Shown piece by piece: positions 11,353 to 22,583 of a DNA stretch of 64,000 nt. Below the pieces are notes generated by a model, which made no database searches, was not told where the DNA came from, and saw only the letters and a program-made list of their open reading frames with translations. The DNA is taken from assembly GCA_963556145.1 (NCBI GenBank), contig OY744462.1, positions 4,464,001 through 4,528,000 on the forward strand, in the 5' to 3' direction. The DNA comes from Hygrocybe punicea. Its lineage: Eukaryota; Basidiomycota; Agaricomycetes; Agaricales; Hygrophoraceae. Every line of letters starts with the position of its first letter. Position 1 is the stretch's first letter. The position numbers and the translations under genes are program-made.

Positions 11353-13628
11353 ATGTCCTCATCGACTGCCTCGTCTTATGTCTGTGATACCCTCCCAGCG
11401 CCCCGTTTTACTCCCCTTTCCTCGGTGTCAAGTTTACAGCTGGATCATCTTCTACCTACAACCACTTTTGAGCCCCCTCTCGTTGACGGCACAGCAATGA
11501 ACTCGGACGCTAAATCAGAAGCTTTAGTTTCTCCCCCTCCTCATCCTTCCCAGCGAAAACTATGCGTCCGACATCAGCGTATGGCTGATGAAGGAACCAA
11601 TCTGAAGCTCCAACAAGTGCGTGTCGCCGAAACTACCCCGAATTTTTGTCTCTTAACTCTACTAATGACTTTTTCGTCAACGCACAGTCACTCGATGCAC
11701 TACCCCTACTAGAACGGGAAGCAGTCAATACCGTTTGGTCCAACTTCTCTTCCTCGTCTCATCCTAGAAGGGCCCTCATTTTACAAGGTCTTCTCACCAT
11801 GTGTTGTTTCTCTCAACTATCACTGCTAACCGAGCAACTTGCTCATCTGATCCGCATCGACCCTTTCGCTATCCTTCCACGTGAAGTGTGCCTTCAGGTC
11901 CTGGGAAATCTGGATGCGACTTCTCTGTGCCGTGCAGCACAGGTTAGCAAGCTCTGGAGGGTCCTCGCAGACGATGATATTCTCTGGCGTGGCATCTGCG
12001 AACAACACATCGGACAAAAATGCCTTAAATGTGGATGGGGGCTTCCAATATTAGAAAAGAAGCACATCACCCCCGCGCAGTCTTCCTCCCCTCCTTGTCC
12101 GGTTCTTGCTTCGCCGTCCTCAAAAAGGAGAGTGCTGGAGGCCAGGCCATTTTTTAGTGACCGTCCAACGAAACGACAACACTCGGAACCTGCCGACATC
12201 CGTTCTGTTGCCGTTGATCTTTTCTCCCATGATGATCATATTCCCTCGACATCCCGCCTTGCCCATCCGAAGTACTCCCTAATCTCTCCGAATTCCCGGT
12301 TACCATCGGTCACTCGTCCTTGGAAAGATGTCTACAGTGAGCGACTAACCATTGAACGAAATTGGCGTCGCGGTCGGTGTACTGTCCGTACATTAACAGG
12401 CCATGCTGATGGTGTCATGTGCCTCCAATTCAGCGAGTGGTTATCCCATCCCTCTTACCCTATCCTCATCACTGGTTCATACGACCGCACAGCGCGAGTT
12501 TGGAACCTCGAAACGGGGGCGGAGCTGCGATGCTTGAAGGGTCACACTCGCGCCGTGAGAGCGTTGCAATTTGATGAAGTCAAGTTGATCACAGGGAGCA
12601 TGGATAACACCATCCGTGTCTGGGATTGGAGGAAAGGCAGATGTATACGTACCTTACACGGTCACACGGAAGGTGTTCTGTGTCTCAATTTTGATTCCAA
12701 CGTGCTAGCCAGTGGGAGCGTTGACACCACTATCAAAGTCTGGAATCTGAGAACGCAGGAAGCGTTCACTCTCAGGGGACATACCGACTGGGTAAATGCC
12801 GTGCAGTTGTGGGATTCGAATGGTTGCAATGATGCCAACGCATCTTTTACTCAAATTCCTACGCTGGACTCGTTGTCCTCTACTCCATCATCTGCTACAA
12901 GCACCGCACCCCAGATCGATCCAGGTAAAATGTTGTTCTCGGCTTCCGATGACGGGACGATCCGGCTTTGGGATCTTACACTGCGAAGTTGCGTGCGGCA
13001 GTTCATTGGGCACGTCGCGCAAGTGCAGAGCCTCAGGCTTCTCCTTTTGGACGAATGTGATGACGATGCGGTACCAGCCAACAATACCCCGAGTCTTAGT
13101 AGCAAGGTCCGCTCCTTGACATCTTCGGAGTCTGCCCGCCAGCCCGGGTTCTATCGCTCGTCTGGCCCCTCTCTATCGGATTCTCCACCATTGCAGTCTC
13201 TTCACAATGCCGTTGAGTGCAAGGACCTAAATCGTCCGCCGGCGAGCGGACCCTCATCCCTCCCATCGAAATACCGATTACCCGTACTGATATCTGGCAG
13301 TCTGGACAATACCATCAAATTGTGGGACGTGAACACTGGGAAAGCGCTAACAACATTCTTCGGGCACATCGAGGGTGTTTGGGCCGTGGCCAGTGACAGA
13401 TTGCGCCTTGTGAGCGGAAGCCATGATCGAACTATCAAGGTACATCTTTACTTTCATACCACTTATCTTAATGACACTTTTGGCAAGGTCTGGGTGCGTG
13501 AAGAGGGCCGCTGTACAGCTACTCTCGTAGGTCATCGGGGGGCGGTGACTTGTCTTGCCCTTGGTGAAGATAAAATTGTATCCGGAAGCGATGATGGAGA
13601 CGTCAAGATCTGGAGTTTTAGTGAATAA
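11353..13628 (+). CDS. sconB: F-box/WD40 protein, SconB/Met30 type (SCF substrate receptor)
   Basis: The ATG at 11353 opens exon 1; one intron (about 11615-11688, GTGCGT to CACAG) leads to the long second exon. A conserved N-terminal block (ILQGLLTMCCFSQLS) precedes the F-box (ILPREVCLQVLGNLDATSLC, VSKLWRVLADDDILWRGIC) and the signature KCLKCGWGLPILEKK of the SconB/Met30/Scon-2 family. After an STRPWKDVYSERL-like linker come seven or so WD40 blades (for example ITGSYDRTARVWNLETG, ITGSMDNTIRVWDWRKG, ASGSVDTTIKVWNLR). The last intron (about 13441-13488) is a multiple of three and reads through without a stop, so an intron-retaining form would also be translatable. Blades 5 and 6 are separated by an unusually long Ser-rich insert (about 13060-13270). 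The family marks sulfur-regulator bZIP proteins for ubiquitination when sulfur is plentiful. Confidence 0.88.
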
Positions 13629-13665
13629 GCAGTGGCTTTTCTAGCTCAATTCTCCAACCAATTTA

Positions 13666-14342
13666 CAGCGTATTTCATAAAGGTAGGCCGCAACCAAAAA
13701 AAAAAAAAAGTTGACTAAGCTCGGTCACTGCCGGGTAGCGGCTGTGGCTGAGCTACAGAAACTACATTTCTTCAGTGAGAACAATGCTATCTAATCCCAA
13801 TAGTAGTCCCAGCCTTAAATAAGTATATGTAGACCCTTTGAGAGTATTTCTTACAGGAAAAAATACCCATTGGCATTGTCAGGTAATTTCTTGAAGAGAA
13901 GCTTTCCATTTTAGGTAGTGTGGCTCATTGATATGTGTATTTAGATACTATCATCATCTAAAATCTTGTTGTATTTTATTTTATCTGAGTGAAAGGATGA
14001 TTTTACCACTACTGGATTTTTTAAAGAAGTTTTGGAATACTCCCTGGGTCATTGTAAATATTTTATGAAATTGGACCTTAGGTTTTCCTTTTTTGGAGTA
14101 AACTGGCATAGGTGGCTCAAACCTCACCAGAATTATACAACACAATTTTTCCTGAACAAAGTGTCCTCAGCAGGTCTACATATATTTATTTAAGGCTGGG
14201 ACTACTATTGGGATTAGATAGCATTGTTCTCACTGAAGAAATGTAGTTTCTGTAGCTCAGCCACAGCCGCTACCCGGCAGTGACCGAGCTTAGTCAACTT
14301 TTTTTTTTTTTTGGTTGCGGCCTACCTTTATGAAATACGCTG
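13666..14342. mobile_element. Foldback MITE with about 171-bp terminal inverted repeats, TA-flanked
   Basis: The first about 171 bases (13666-13836) reappear in reverse complement at about 14172-14342, including the CAGCGTATTTCATAAAGG end, an A14/T14 run and the stretch around GGTAGCGGCTGTGGCTGAGC. TA dinucleotides flank both ends (13664-13665, 14343-14344), as for Tc1/mariner-type MITEs. The 335-bp loop is AT-rich and non-coding. It starts only 37 bp after the sconB stop codon, so it may lie in that gene's 3' untranslated region and could fold as a long hairpin in RNA. Confidence 0.85.
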
Positions 14343-14344
14343 TA

Positions 14345-14737
14345 AACAATTAGCATAATTTATTCCCTCTCTCCATGTTTCAGACAGCGTGTGTCATGAT
14401 GCCCAGTGGGAAGTCTGTAATTTAGGGTAGATTTAATTCCATTTCACCGTAGGAAGTAGAATCAATGATAAACAGTGATGAAATCATTGTTGATCAGAGA
14501 AACAGTGATGAAATCACTGTTGATCAGAGAACAGCGAACAAATCACTGAATCTGGCACTTGCCTGTTTTCAGTGACAATCACTCATAAATGAAATTCAGT
14601 GATGAAATCTTTTGTTGCTGTGATTCAGTGAGAAATTTTTTCATGTTGCTGAAAAACATTGTCTAAATTAAAATGAGAGATGATGCTACTGAAAATGAGA
14701 CATCAGTAGTTCATCAGCTGAAAAAGAGACCAGGGCC
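14345..14737. repeat. Spacer with a short tandem duplication; no gene
   Basis: A 31-bp unit of the form AACAGTGATGAAATCA...GATCAGAGA occurs twice in tandem (about 14470-14532), followed by looser echoes of CAGTGATGAAATC to about 14630. Otherwise the stretch is AT-rich without coding signal. It ends at the Copia target duplication (14738-14742). Confidence 0.5.
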
Positions 14738-14742
14738 CAAGT

Positions 14743-14985
14743 TATTAGAATATATAGTTTGCAGTGGTTGTTGACTGCTAAGATATTTTGTGTGGAATGA
14801 ATTATATTTGCCTCTCTCTGAGAGGGTTTTTATACTACTAGCTAAATCTACTAGAAGTTTCCTGTGGTGAGTAGAATACATGCTGCGCTTCAGCATTATT
14901 CATCGGACGGGTGTGTTTGAGTTCCGGGGTCATGTGATATGGATTACTAATCCTTTCCGCGACTATTCGGCCACTATTCCCAACA
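14743..14985 (-). mobile_element. Copia 3' LTR (partner of the 5' LTR at 35027-35269)
   Basis: A 243-bp LTR on the minus strand starting TGTTGGGAATAGTGG and ending TTCTAATA. It has the same length as, and near-identical sequence to, the plus-strand LTR at 35027-35269. The polypurine tract AAGGGGGAG lies immediately upstream on the minus strand. The 5 bases beyond its end (14738-14742, ACTTG on the minus strand) equal the 5 bases in front of the other LTR, so the two are the ends of a single insertion now pulled apart. Confidence 0.9.
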
Positions 14986-15787
14986 CTCCCCCTTGGTCGA
15001 ATACTCTTCGACTCGTTCCGGGTCGCAGTAAACATCATCCATGTATTCCATTACGTGTTCTGCTCTTTCCCATTCCTCTCTGGTCAATAGACCAAGTTCG
15101 GCTGTGAACTTTGCGTGAAGCAGGCGAGGTAACCCTTTTGTAAATATGTCCGCTAGATTTTCTTCAGAAGGAATATACGTGACTTTGAGAATACCAGACG
15201 CGATGTGATCTCGTAGGAAATGTAGATTGATATCTATGTGCTTCGTCCACACGTGGAATTCCGGGTTGTGTGATATAGCAATCGTGGCCTGATTATCAGC
15301 TCATAAAATCGATGTTTGATCTGACCGTAGGTCCAATTCCTTCAATAAGTTTCTATGCCAGATTAACTGCTTCATGGCATGAGTAGCGGCGACATATTCC
15401 GCTTCGGCTGTTGACAACGCAATCGTGCTTTGCTTCTTCAAGCTCCAAGCCACGGCTCCCCCTGCAATCGTGAACACATATCCGCTAATGGATTCCTGGT
15501 GTGGGTTGGATCCACAATCGGCATCGATGTAATGAATGGTTTCTGTTGTAGTCCATTGGTCCTTTCTGCTGTACATTAGTTCGTAATCCATTGTTCCCTT
15601 TAGATAGCGGAATATTCTTTTGAGTGCTGTCCAGTGTTCTGGACTTGGGTTCCGTGTGAATTGCGCAACAGTTACAGTTGCATACATGATATCAGGTCTT
15701 GTTGCATGCGCAGCATACAAGAGCTCTCCGACTTGTGTTGCATACTTGTTACATTTTTCAACTCTGCAACTCCGATTCCGACTCCGC
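14986..15787 (-). pseudogene. Copia Pol C-terminal fragment (RT end and RNase H)
   Basis: Minus-strand reading gives the end of a Ty1/Copia polyprotein: YATQVGELLYAAHATRPDIM, LKRIFRYLKGTMDYELMY, then the RNase H part with IHYIDADCGSNP, SISGYVFTIAGGAVAW, STAEAEYVAATHAMKQLIW, and the tail SEENLADIFTKGLPR. One in-frame stop interrupts it near 15299. The fragment begins abruptly at 15787 where the L-family LTR is joined. Its first codons (CGG AGT CGG...) continue in frame from the last Copia codons of the plus-strand half (...AAC GAG CGG, about 38840), so both halves belong to one element. Confidence 0.9.
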
Positions 15788-16569
15788 TGTAGATGCGGGT
15801 TCTTGGTGGCTGCGGAATAAAGATCCTAACCTGTGGTGTCAGCGTAGAAGTGACTAGGAATAGTCTAACAAGCTTCAGTAAGATGATAGGATATAAATGG
15901 TAAGAAGCCGCCGAGTAAACTACTGAAATCTATCGAGACTGGTCAAAGCTGACGAAGCCGACGATGTTGGGTACGGCAGGTCGGGTGTTGGGTGACGAGG
16001 GACGTAGAGATAAAGGCGGTAGGACAACGGGGAGAGCGTCAAGGAATCTGACGAGTAATGTGTGCGATGGATTTTACTGAGAGACTAATTCTCAGAGAGA
16101 GGAAACGGGGGAACTGGTTTCTTATTCAGAGATGGCACTTGGGCACCGTTTTTATACTACAAATTTCTGTACCTAGATTTGGATGAGAGTCCTCAGCCGA
16201 TGAGAGAAAACAAAGGAGAATAAAAATGGAAAAGTAGGAAGAGGGTTGCGAGGCGACCATGACAGGGAAAATGGGTGGAAGATATAAAAACCGTAAAAGA
16301 TGTAATATACTTGACTATATCTCCATAAGGGAGACGCTAGGCGCGAATAAGGTAAGTCCGATGTCGGGATCCCAGTCCGATGAGATCTATCTTGGATATT
16401 TGAAGTTCCGTGAGTTTAGGAGATGGACTGACCAGGTACGTGAGCGGCCGTGCTAGTCGGTATGCATCGGGTTGTGTCGGGTTCGAGCGTAGATTGCTAG
16501 AGACGTCGGGTTCGAGCGGATTCGCGAGATATCGATGTTATGGCCTCAGAGGGTCGAGGACCCTCTACA
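15788..16569 (-). mobile_element. Gypsy LTR, family L, 3' LTR (782 bp)
   Basis: Starts TGTAGAGGG (at 16569, minus strand) and ends CCGCATCTACA (15788). It is the same length as and nearly identical to the plus-strand LTR at 28310-29091. The 4 bases past its end on the minus strand are GCGG (15784-15787), matching the GCGG in front of the other copy. It has no primer-binding site after it, so it is the 3' LTR. It lies downstream of the minus-strand gag-pol remnants. Confidence 0.9.
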
Positions 16570-16740
16570 TCTCCTTGGGTCTTCTAATAGAGACCATCCA
16601 TGGTTGAGAATATGGGATCTCCAAATGCGGGTCGCGAGTGTGGCCAATCACGTGAGCGGCCAAACAACGGCAAAGTAAAAATAAATAAATAAAATCTCTT
16701 TGTTGATCCGACCTTTCCTCTACACCATCACACGCCTACC

Positions 16741-18963
16741 ATGTCCCAAACCTATGACAATTTCCTCGCCTTCGTCAAAAGCATCGAACCCGATGTCCGG
16801 GCGGACTACAAAGAGGCCGTTAACGCGGTCACTGTGTTTCACAGCGACGATCTCGTTACGATGGTAGATGGCAACGAGGGGATGGCCCAGCAATGGGTAA
16901 GCAGCCGCAAGAAAGCGCTGGTGAGTTTCCCGATTGATTACGCGTGTCCTAAGATGGCTCATGTTGTCCCACTAGCGTGCTTATCATGGAATCGTCGCGG
17001 AACTTCGAGCTGGTGGTACGAGGCCAGTAACGCCACCGCTATGGGCCGACCACCAATCGTATGCTAACGATGTCGAAGAGTGGCTGAAAGAAGCGGCAGA
17101 CCGAGAGAGGCAGGAAAAGGAAGAAGCTAGACGGCGGGCGGATGAGGAAGCAGCTACGTGGGAAGAGGAGGCCAGACGGTTGGCAGAGGCAAAGGCACGA
17201 GCAGAGGCGGAGAAAAGGCAAAAGGCGGCAGAGGAAAGGTGGGAGTGGCTTAGAATAGAACAGCACGAGCAGCACTGGACTCAAGAAGCGGACCAGGTTG
17301 AAAAGGATGGAGCCACATATCGGCGGCAGCTCAGCGAGGAACGGCAAGCTGAAGCAAATGCATCGGTCGCGGGTGAACCAGGGACTGAGTCGATTCCGGA
17401 AGGCGAAGTCGCAGTTGAGCCAGAGGAAGGCCCCGTCGACCTGGAACCAGAGACACCGGCCGATGTAGAAGACATAGATATGCTGGGCATAGAGATCGGA
17501 GATTTGGCTGGTACAACAGTGAGTTCCTGTGTTGGTTCATTTGTTCTTTAGTCACTGATCCTGGTAACAGTTCACCGGGCCATTTCCCCTACAAGCCTGC
17601 ACCAACCGCGTCAAGGCTCAAGAGGCATGTTGAGGCGTCACGGGCTACGTGTGCGAACGATGCCGGAGGCTGAAGAAAAGATGTACTAACGCTACACACC
17701 GGTGAAAGGGAGTACTGCGGTAATGTGAACGGAATCAAATACCAACTCTACCACAGTGCTGTATGAATTCTGAGGGGTTCAATCTCAATCCAAAAGGTTA
17801 ATAAAAATACTCAGAGGTGCTCTGGATAGTGGCGATGATGTTTCCGATGTGCGCGATGTGCGCGATGCGCGCGGTGTGTGCGAAACAGTCGGCGATGTTT
17901 TCGGCGTATATGTAGCACTTTATAGAAGGAACGCAAAGTTTAATAGAGTACAGCGGAGCTATCGCATGGACGGCGCAGTAAAGAGGTGATATGATAGACT
18001 GGAATCGGGGGTATACAAGACGTCTCTCTAGTATGTAAACTATAGGGGGTATTTATGCAAAGTTGGTTGTTAGGACAATACAGGGTGAAGAAGGCAAGAC
18101 AAATAGACGGTGCGTGACGGAACTATGGTGCAATAGGGATGAAATGGAACTGAAATGAAGGGTATAGCACCATGCGAAGCAATTTCCAAAATATCTAGAG
18201 GATAGGATCTATAATGTTTGAAATAAGTGAAACATGTCGCATAAAGACTTCCCTGGAACCGGAACGGAATCGGAATGGAATAGGGTGAATGGTATAAGCG
18301 TGGATGATGTCAGAGAGGCTCGAAATATGTTTCCGAAGGGGGCCGAAGCGCTCCGAAGAAAATCGCCGTAATGTAAAATTATCGCCCGTATCGCGCGCAT
18401 ATCACAGTCGCATCGCAATGGAGATACATATAAATCGGGATGTTTCACAATGAATCGCAGCATGTCCGAGGCTAGAATAGGTCCAATAGAACGTTTCCGT
18501 GCTTAGGGACGTGCGCTGCATATCACCGGACGGGTGGGGGTCGGCGCAAGGTGGATACCGGAAAGGGCAAAGAGGTCGTGGTTGGCACGAGGAAGCCATT
18601 GTCGTTCACGACAAAGCCAATCCGCAGTAGGCCTGCCCGGGCCTCAACGAGCAAACCGCGGGTCGAGGATGTGGAATCGGTCAAGGATGATGACGAAGAC
18701 GAGGAAGAGTCGGAGGAAGAGCGGCCGACGAAAAGGCTTAGGGCGGCCTCGGCAGCAAACCCGTTTGTCTTGACAATGGAAAGTTACGAGCAGGTGTCGG
18801 CGCGGCTGGCGGTCCTTACGGAGGAGCTGGGAGCCCTGGGCACCAACGTCAACCGTCACCTCGTCCACTTCGGTCAAGAGTTCCAGCGGCTCCACGTCAA
18901 TCTCGAACGGTCGACCTCAAGGTTGGCGATGTTGAGGTGGGACTACGAGACCGGCTGCCTGTA
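16741..18963 (+). pseudogene. Extra ORF of the Gypsy element, antisense to pol, broken by a solo LTR
   Basis: A plus-strand gene tail-to-tail with the minus-strand pol and just inside the 3' LTR. Exon 1 starts MSQTYDNFLAFVKSIEPD. An intron (about 16921-16975) leads to a long charged coiled coil (EEARRRADEEAATWEEEARR), an acidic region (ETPADVEDIDMLGIEIGDL), a second intron, and a cysteine motif CERCRRLKKRC that resembles half of a fungal Zn2Cys6 cluster. The frame is then interrupted by the K-family LTR (17703-18525) and resumes in phase (GRRKVDTGKGKEVV) into an acidic/basic stretch and a leucine heptad end. One TGA stop lies just before the Cys motif (near 17630). I do not recognise the function; the motif suggests nucleic-acid binding. 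It may be a transposon accessory gene or a captured host gene. Confidence 0.7.
17703..18525 (+). mobile_element. Solo LTR, family K (823 bp), TSD CCGG
   Basis: Runs from TGAAAGGG to GCATATCA with a 4-bp direct duplication CCGG on both sides (17699-17702 and 18526-18529). It matches 22584-23405 along its whole length in reverse complement. TG...CA termini, a size near 820 bp, no coding capacity and 4-bp duplications make it a solo LTR. It interrupts the antisense accessory ORF, which closes up in frame when the LTR and one duplication are removed. Confidence 0.85.
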
Positions 18964-19164
18964 AATAGAAAAATATAACAAGCCCGTGTATATAAAAAAA
19001 TATATCGTGTACATAAAAGACGTGTCAGCTTGTTCACCCAGCTAAGGAAAGCTGATCGGCTCCTGAAGACATAGGACTATTTGCATCATTCGTCATATCG
19101 TTAGAAAACTAAGTGGGACTAAATAAAATAGGGGTATAACGTGGACAGAATATAAAGCAAATGC

Positions 19165-22100
19165 TTAATCGTCGTCGGGTGAGGAGTTTATGGAGGGCAG
19201 GTACGTCGGATCATCAAGATCGTTTGAATCGGTATTGTCGGCATCGGGATATTGTAAGAAATCGTCCAATGGTATCAATATTTTCGAGCGGGCGTGGTAG
19301 GGTACGACTCGGAAAGCGGCAAATCGGGATCTAGAAACCGCACCGTCGAGTTCGGCTAGTATGTAGGATCCACCTTTTGTTTTCCTGACGACAACCATGG
19401 GTCCAAAGTACCATGGTTTTGCTTTACGATCGAGAGACATTTCGATACGTGAATTTCGGACAAGAACGAGGTTACCGGGTCGAAAACTTTGATCGTGTTG
19501 GCGTATTTCTGCTCGAATTGCCAGGTGGACGTGAGCCGAGATTTGGTAAGCTTTTCTTTGACCCGCTCAAGGTCGGCTTCTCGTTTACAAAGTTGTCGGG
19601 CGCGGATGACTATGAGGTTGGTCGTAGACATCGTATCTTGCGTCGGAACCATGTATGTAGCTTCGGCAAAATTGAATGGAAAAAGTGGTTCTACTCCATG
19701 TGCGATGTAGTAGGACGAGTATCCGAGGCTTTTGTGTGTAGCGTTTGGCCCAAAATATGGAATGGGTAATGGTGTGCCATTTCTTTTCATCTCCGTCACA
19801 ACTTTTCATAATGGCCTCCCGGACATCTAGGTGGTGACGCTCAATGGGTCCATTCGCTTGTGAGTTATAGGGCGAAATGTGGATGTGCCGGATACCGTAG
19901 TGGGATGCGAGAAAGTCGAGAGCTTCTACGAAGGGTTTGCCGTTGTCGGTAACGATTTCCTCGAGAGCGCCCCAACGGCATAAGATATCCTCGAACAAGA
20001 ACGTGCTGATGGTGGAGCCGGTCTCACGGCGTAACATGTGGAACTCAGGGTAGGCGGACAGGGAGCAACAGGCTTGGACAATGTATCGATAGCCGCCAGA
20101 TCATGGCATAAACATTGTGTCGACATACGCTTTACGAAATAGCGAGGCCGATGTAGCAACGGTGGGCGGAATGTGGTGATAATGCATTTGGTGTACTTGG
20201 CACTGATGACAAGACTGGACGTACCACTTTACATCGTGGTCGAGGTGCGGCCACCAAAAACGGTCGAGTAGCCGGGCACGGACGGAAAATATGCCTTTAT
20301 GGCCGAGGGAGTCGTGAGCGTCCTTGAGTAATTGAAGCCGGCAGTCAGGCGGTATGACGAGTTTGTGTTTTCCGTGACGGTCTTTACGCCAAAGCTTGTT
20401 ATCGGTGACGAAGAATTCAAGGGCGTATTGTAAGAACAGACGGTATTCTTCGTCCGTGAAGTTCGCGGGTTGGGTTAGATCTCATAACCAGGTCTCGACG
20501 AGGGCAAGACGAGCGTTGGCTGCGCGGGCTTTATTGGATCGCGGTACATCAGAAACGGCTTCCTGATTTGTGTAGACGAGGACCACGGGTAACTCGTGGA
20601 GTCGGTTGGCTGTGGCACGGCAGTGGCCGCATACGGCAATCGGCTTAGACGGCGTGGGGACGGGTCGGTAGTTAACGACTTCCATAAAGAAACCGTAAGA
20701 GTGGTTGAGCCAATCGTCAGAGTCGTGGATCTCCTCGGGGTCTTCTGCAGCGCGGGGACGTCTGGAGAGTCCGTCGGGTGCACGGTGTGCGGAAGCGGGT
20801 ACGTGAACGAGTCTAAAATCAAATAAGAGCACGCCGGCTATCCATCGGTTGATCGTTGCATTGGGCTGAATGTCGGGGTTGTTGAGCATCCCTTTTATGT
20901 ACTTCGCGTCGACTTCAACGGTGAGGTTGCGGACGCCGATAATGAAAATCCGGTATGTGCGGAGGGCCCTGAAGAGACCATAAAGCTTGAGCTTGGACTG
21001 AGAGTATCGGGCTTTGCATTCATTCCACGATATTGAACCAAAACGATTCGGATAGCGTTTTCCGTCCACGTGGATTTGCATGAGAATGAAGCCGACGCCA
21101 AGGACAGAGGAATCAATGGCGAGAATAACTTCCCATTCACACGTGTAGTCGATAGTGCGTAGTGCTGGCGATGTGATGACGGCGTTTTTGAGGTAGTCGA
21201 CGGTGGTCTCCTCTTCGCCAAATTCGAAGGGTGTCCCTTTGCGGGTAAGGCGGACGAGGGGTCGGGAGTGGAGCGAGAAGTCTTTGATAAAAATGTGCAG
21301 GACGCCACAGATACCAAGGAAGGCCCGAACTTCGGTGAGGTTGGTCGGTATAGGCCAATCGCAAATCTTTTGCACTTTGGACTCGTCGGCTACTCGTCCT
21401 TCATATGTGCATTGGTGTCTAACAACGATGACTGAGGGTCGACACAACTCGAGTTTCTTGCCGTTGAAGGTACCACCGACATAGCGGAAACGCTGGATGA
21501 CGCGGTTGACACCTTGGAAGTGCTCCCAAATGAAACATCGGATTGCCGGGTTCTCGGGTATGGTCTCGTAGGTACCGTCGGGTTGCTCGTAGCGGGTTGG
21601 AGGTCCTTTGATGGGAATATTGTCCATATATGGAACCACAAGATGAGGGATTTCGTCACAGAGGATGTACGTGGAGTCACCGTGTAGGATCTGCGGGGAA
21701 TTTGTGTATCCCATAGCGATCCGCGTAAGTCGAAGCGTTCCGAGTGGAGACTGAAACGTCATATAGTCCTGAGACGAGGGGTGGACGAGGCATTGGTCGA
21801 AAGAGACGAAGAGGTCGAAAGAAGCCTAGCAAGAGTGGCCACCAAAGGCCTCGGCCAAGTGCTCGGTCATGGGCGGTACGGCGGGATCGCGGATAGTGAC
21901 GGCGTTAAGCGGCTGTAGATCGTGGACAATTCGAAGGGACTTCCCATCATTTTTCAAGACGCAGAACCAGCAGGAGCGGTATGACGAATTCGAGGGTTCA
22001 TAGGTACCGGCGTTAATTTTATCTTTGATGATGCCGATGACTTCGTTAAGGATGCCGGGTGGGATTGGGATATTTCGATGGATCCACGGGTCGTGCGGTA

Positions 22101-22583
22101 TGGTAGGAATGTGGATCGGCGGGAAGTAGTCCGTGTTGAATTGCCCTTTTTTGGATTCGTTCCAGGCAAAAGCGGCTTCTTGCATTTTGATGATATGGTG
22201 GCCGAGTTTCTCCTCCTCAGGCCAATGGAATCCATCCGGGTTCATCAGCATCGCATTGTGTTGTTCCTGGGTATAGCGGTTGCCGGGTGTAAAGTCGGGC
22301 GGGTGAGTCGGGAGCGTGGGTAAGTCGGCTAGCGGGTTGCCGGTGATCTCGCATATGATCCGGTATTCGTCGGGAAGAGTGGTAGAAATTGGGCAGATAC
22401 GATCAGCTACCTTTTTATACTTTTTCTTGGTGACGACTCCTTTTAGGTCCCTGGTAGGGGGGGTGGTATACGAGATATAAGTAGCGTGTTCAGTAGGGGC
22501 TTTGTTACAAATATTCGAAGAAGAAATAGGTGATGCGGGAGTGGAGACGGAACAAGACGAAGGAAGGGTATTGGTAGTACGTT
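19165..22583 (-). pseudogene. Gypsy (Ty3) Pol: reverse transcriptase, RNase H, integrase
   Basis: Minus-strand order of domains: RT (DYFPPIHIPTIPHDPWIHRN, CWFCVLKNDGKSLRIVHDLQ, MGYTNSPQILHGDSTYIL, then PYMDNIPIKGP at about 21610), RNase H (LAIDSSVLGVGFILMQI, PDGLSRRPR), integrase zinc region (DAHDSLGHKG, SCHQCQ) and core (YVDTMF, VTDNGKPFVEALDFLASHYG, NSQANGPIERHH), then a C-terminal region ending INSSPDDD. The second Asp of the RT active site is Asn (codon AAT, a G-to-A change), so polymerase activity should be lost. Stops occur at about 21826, 20480 and elsewhere. The 5' side was joined to the gag-protease frame before the K-family LTR inserted at 22584. No chromodomain is seen. Confidence 0.9.

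Noticed and set aside
17703..18525. K elements as TIR DNA transposons, because the two copies are inverted relative to each other.
   Set aside because: Within a single copy the ends are not inverted repeats beyond TG/CA, and 4-bp duplications fit LTR integration.
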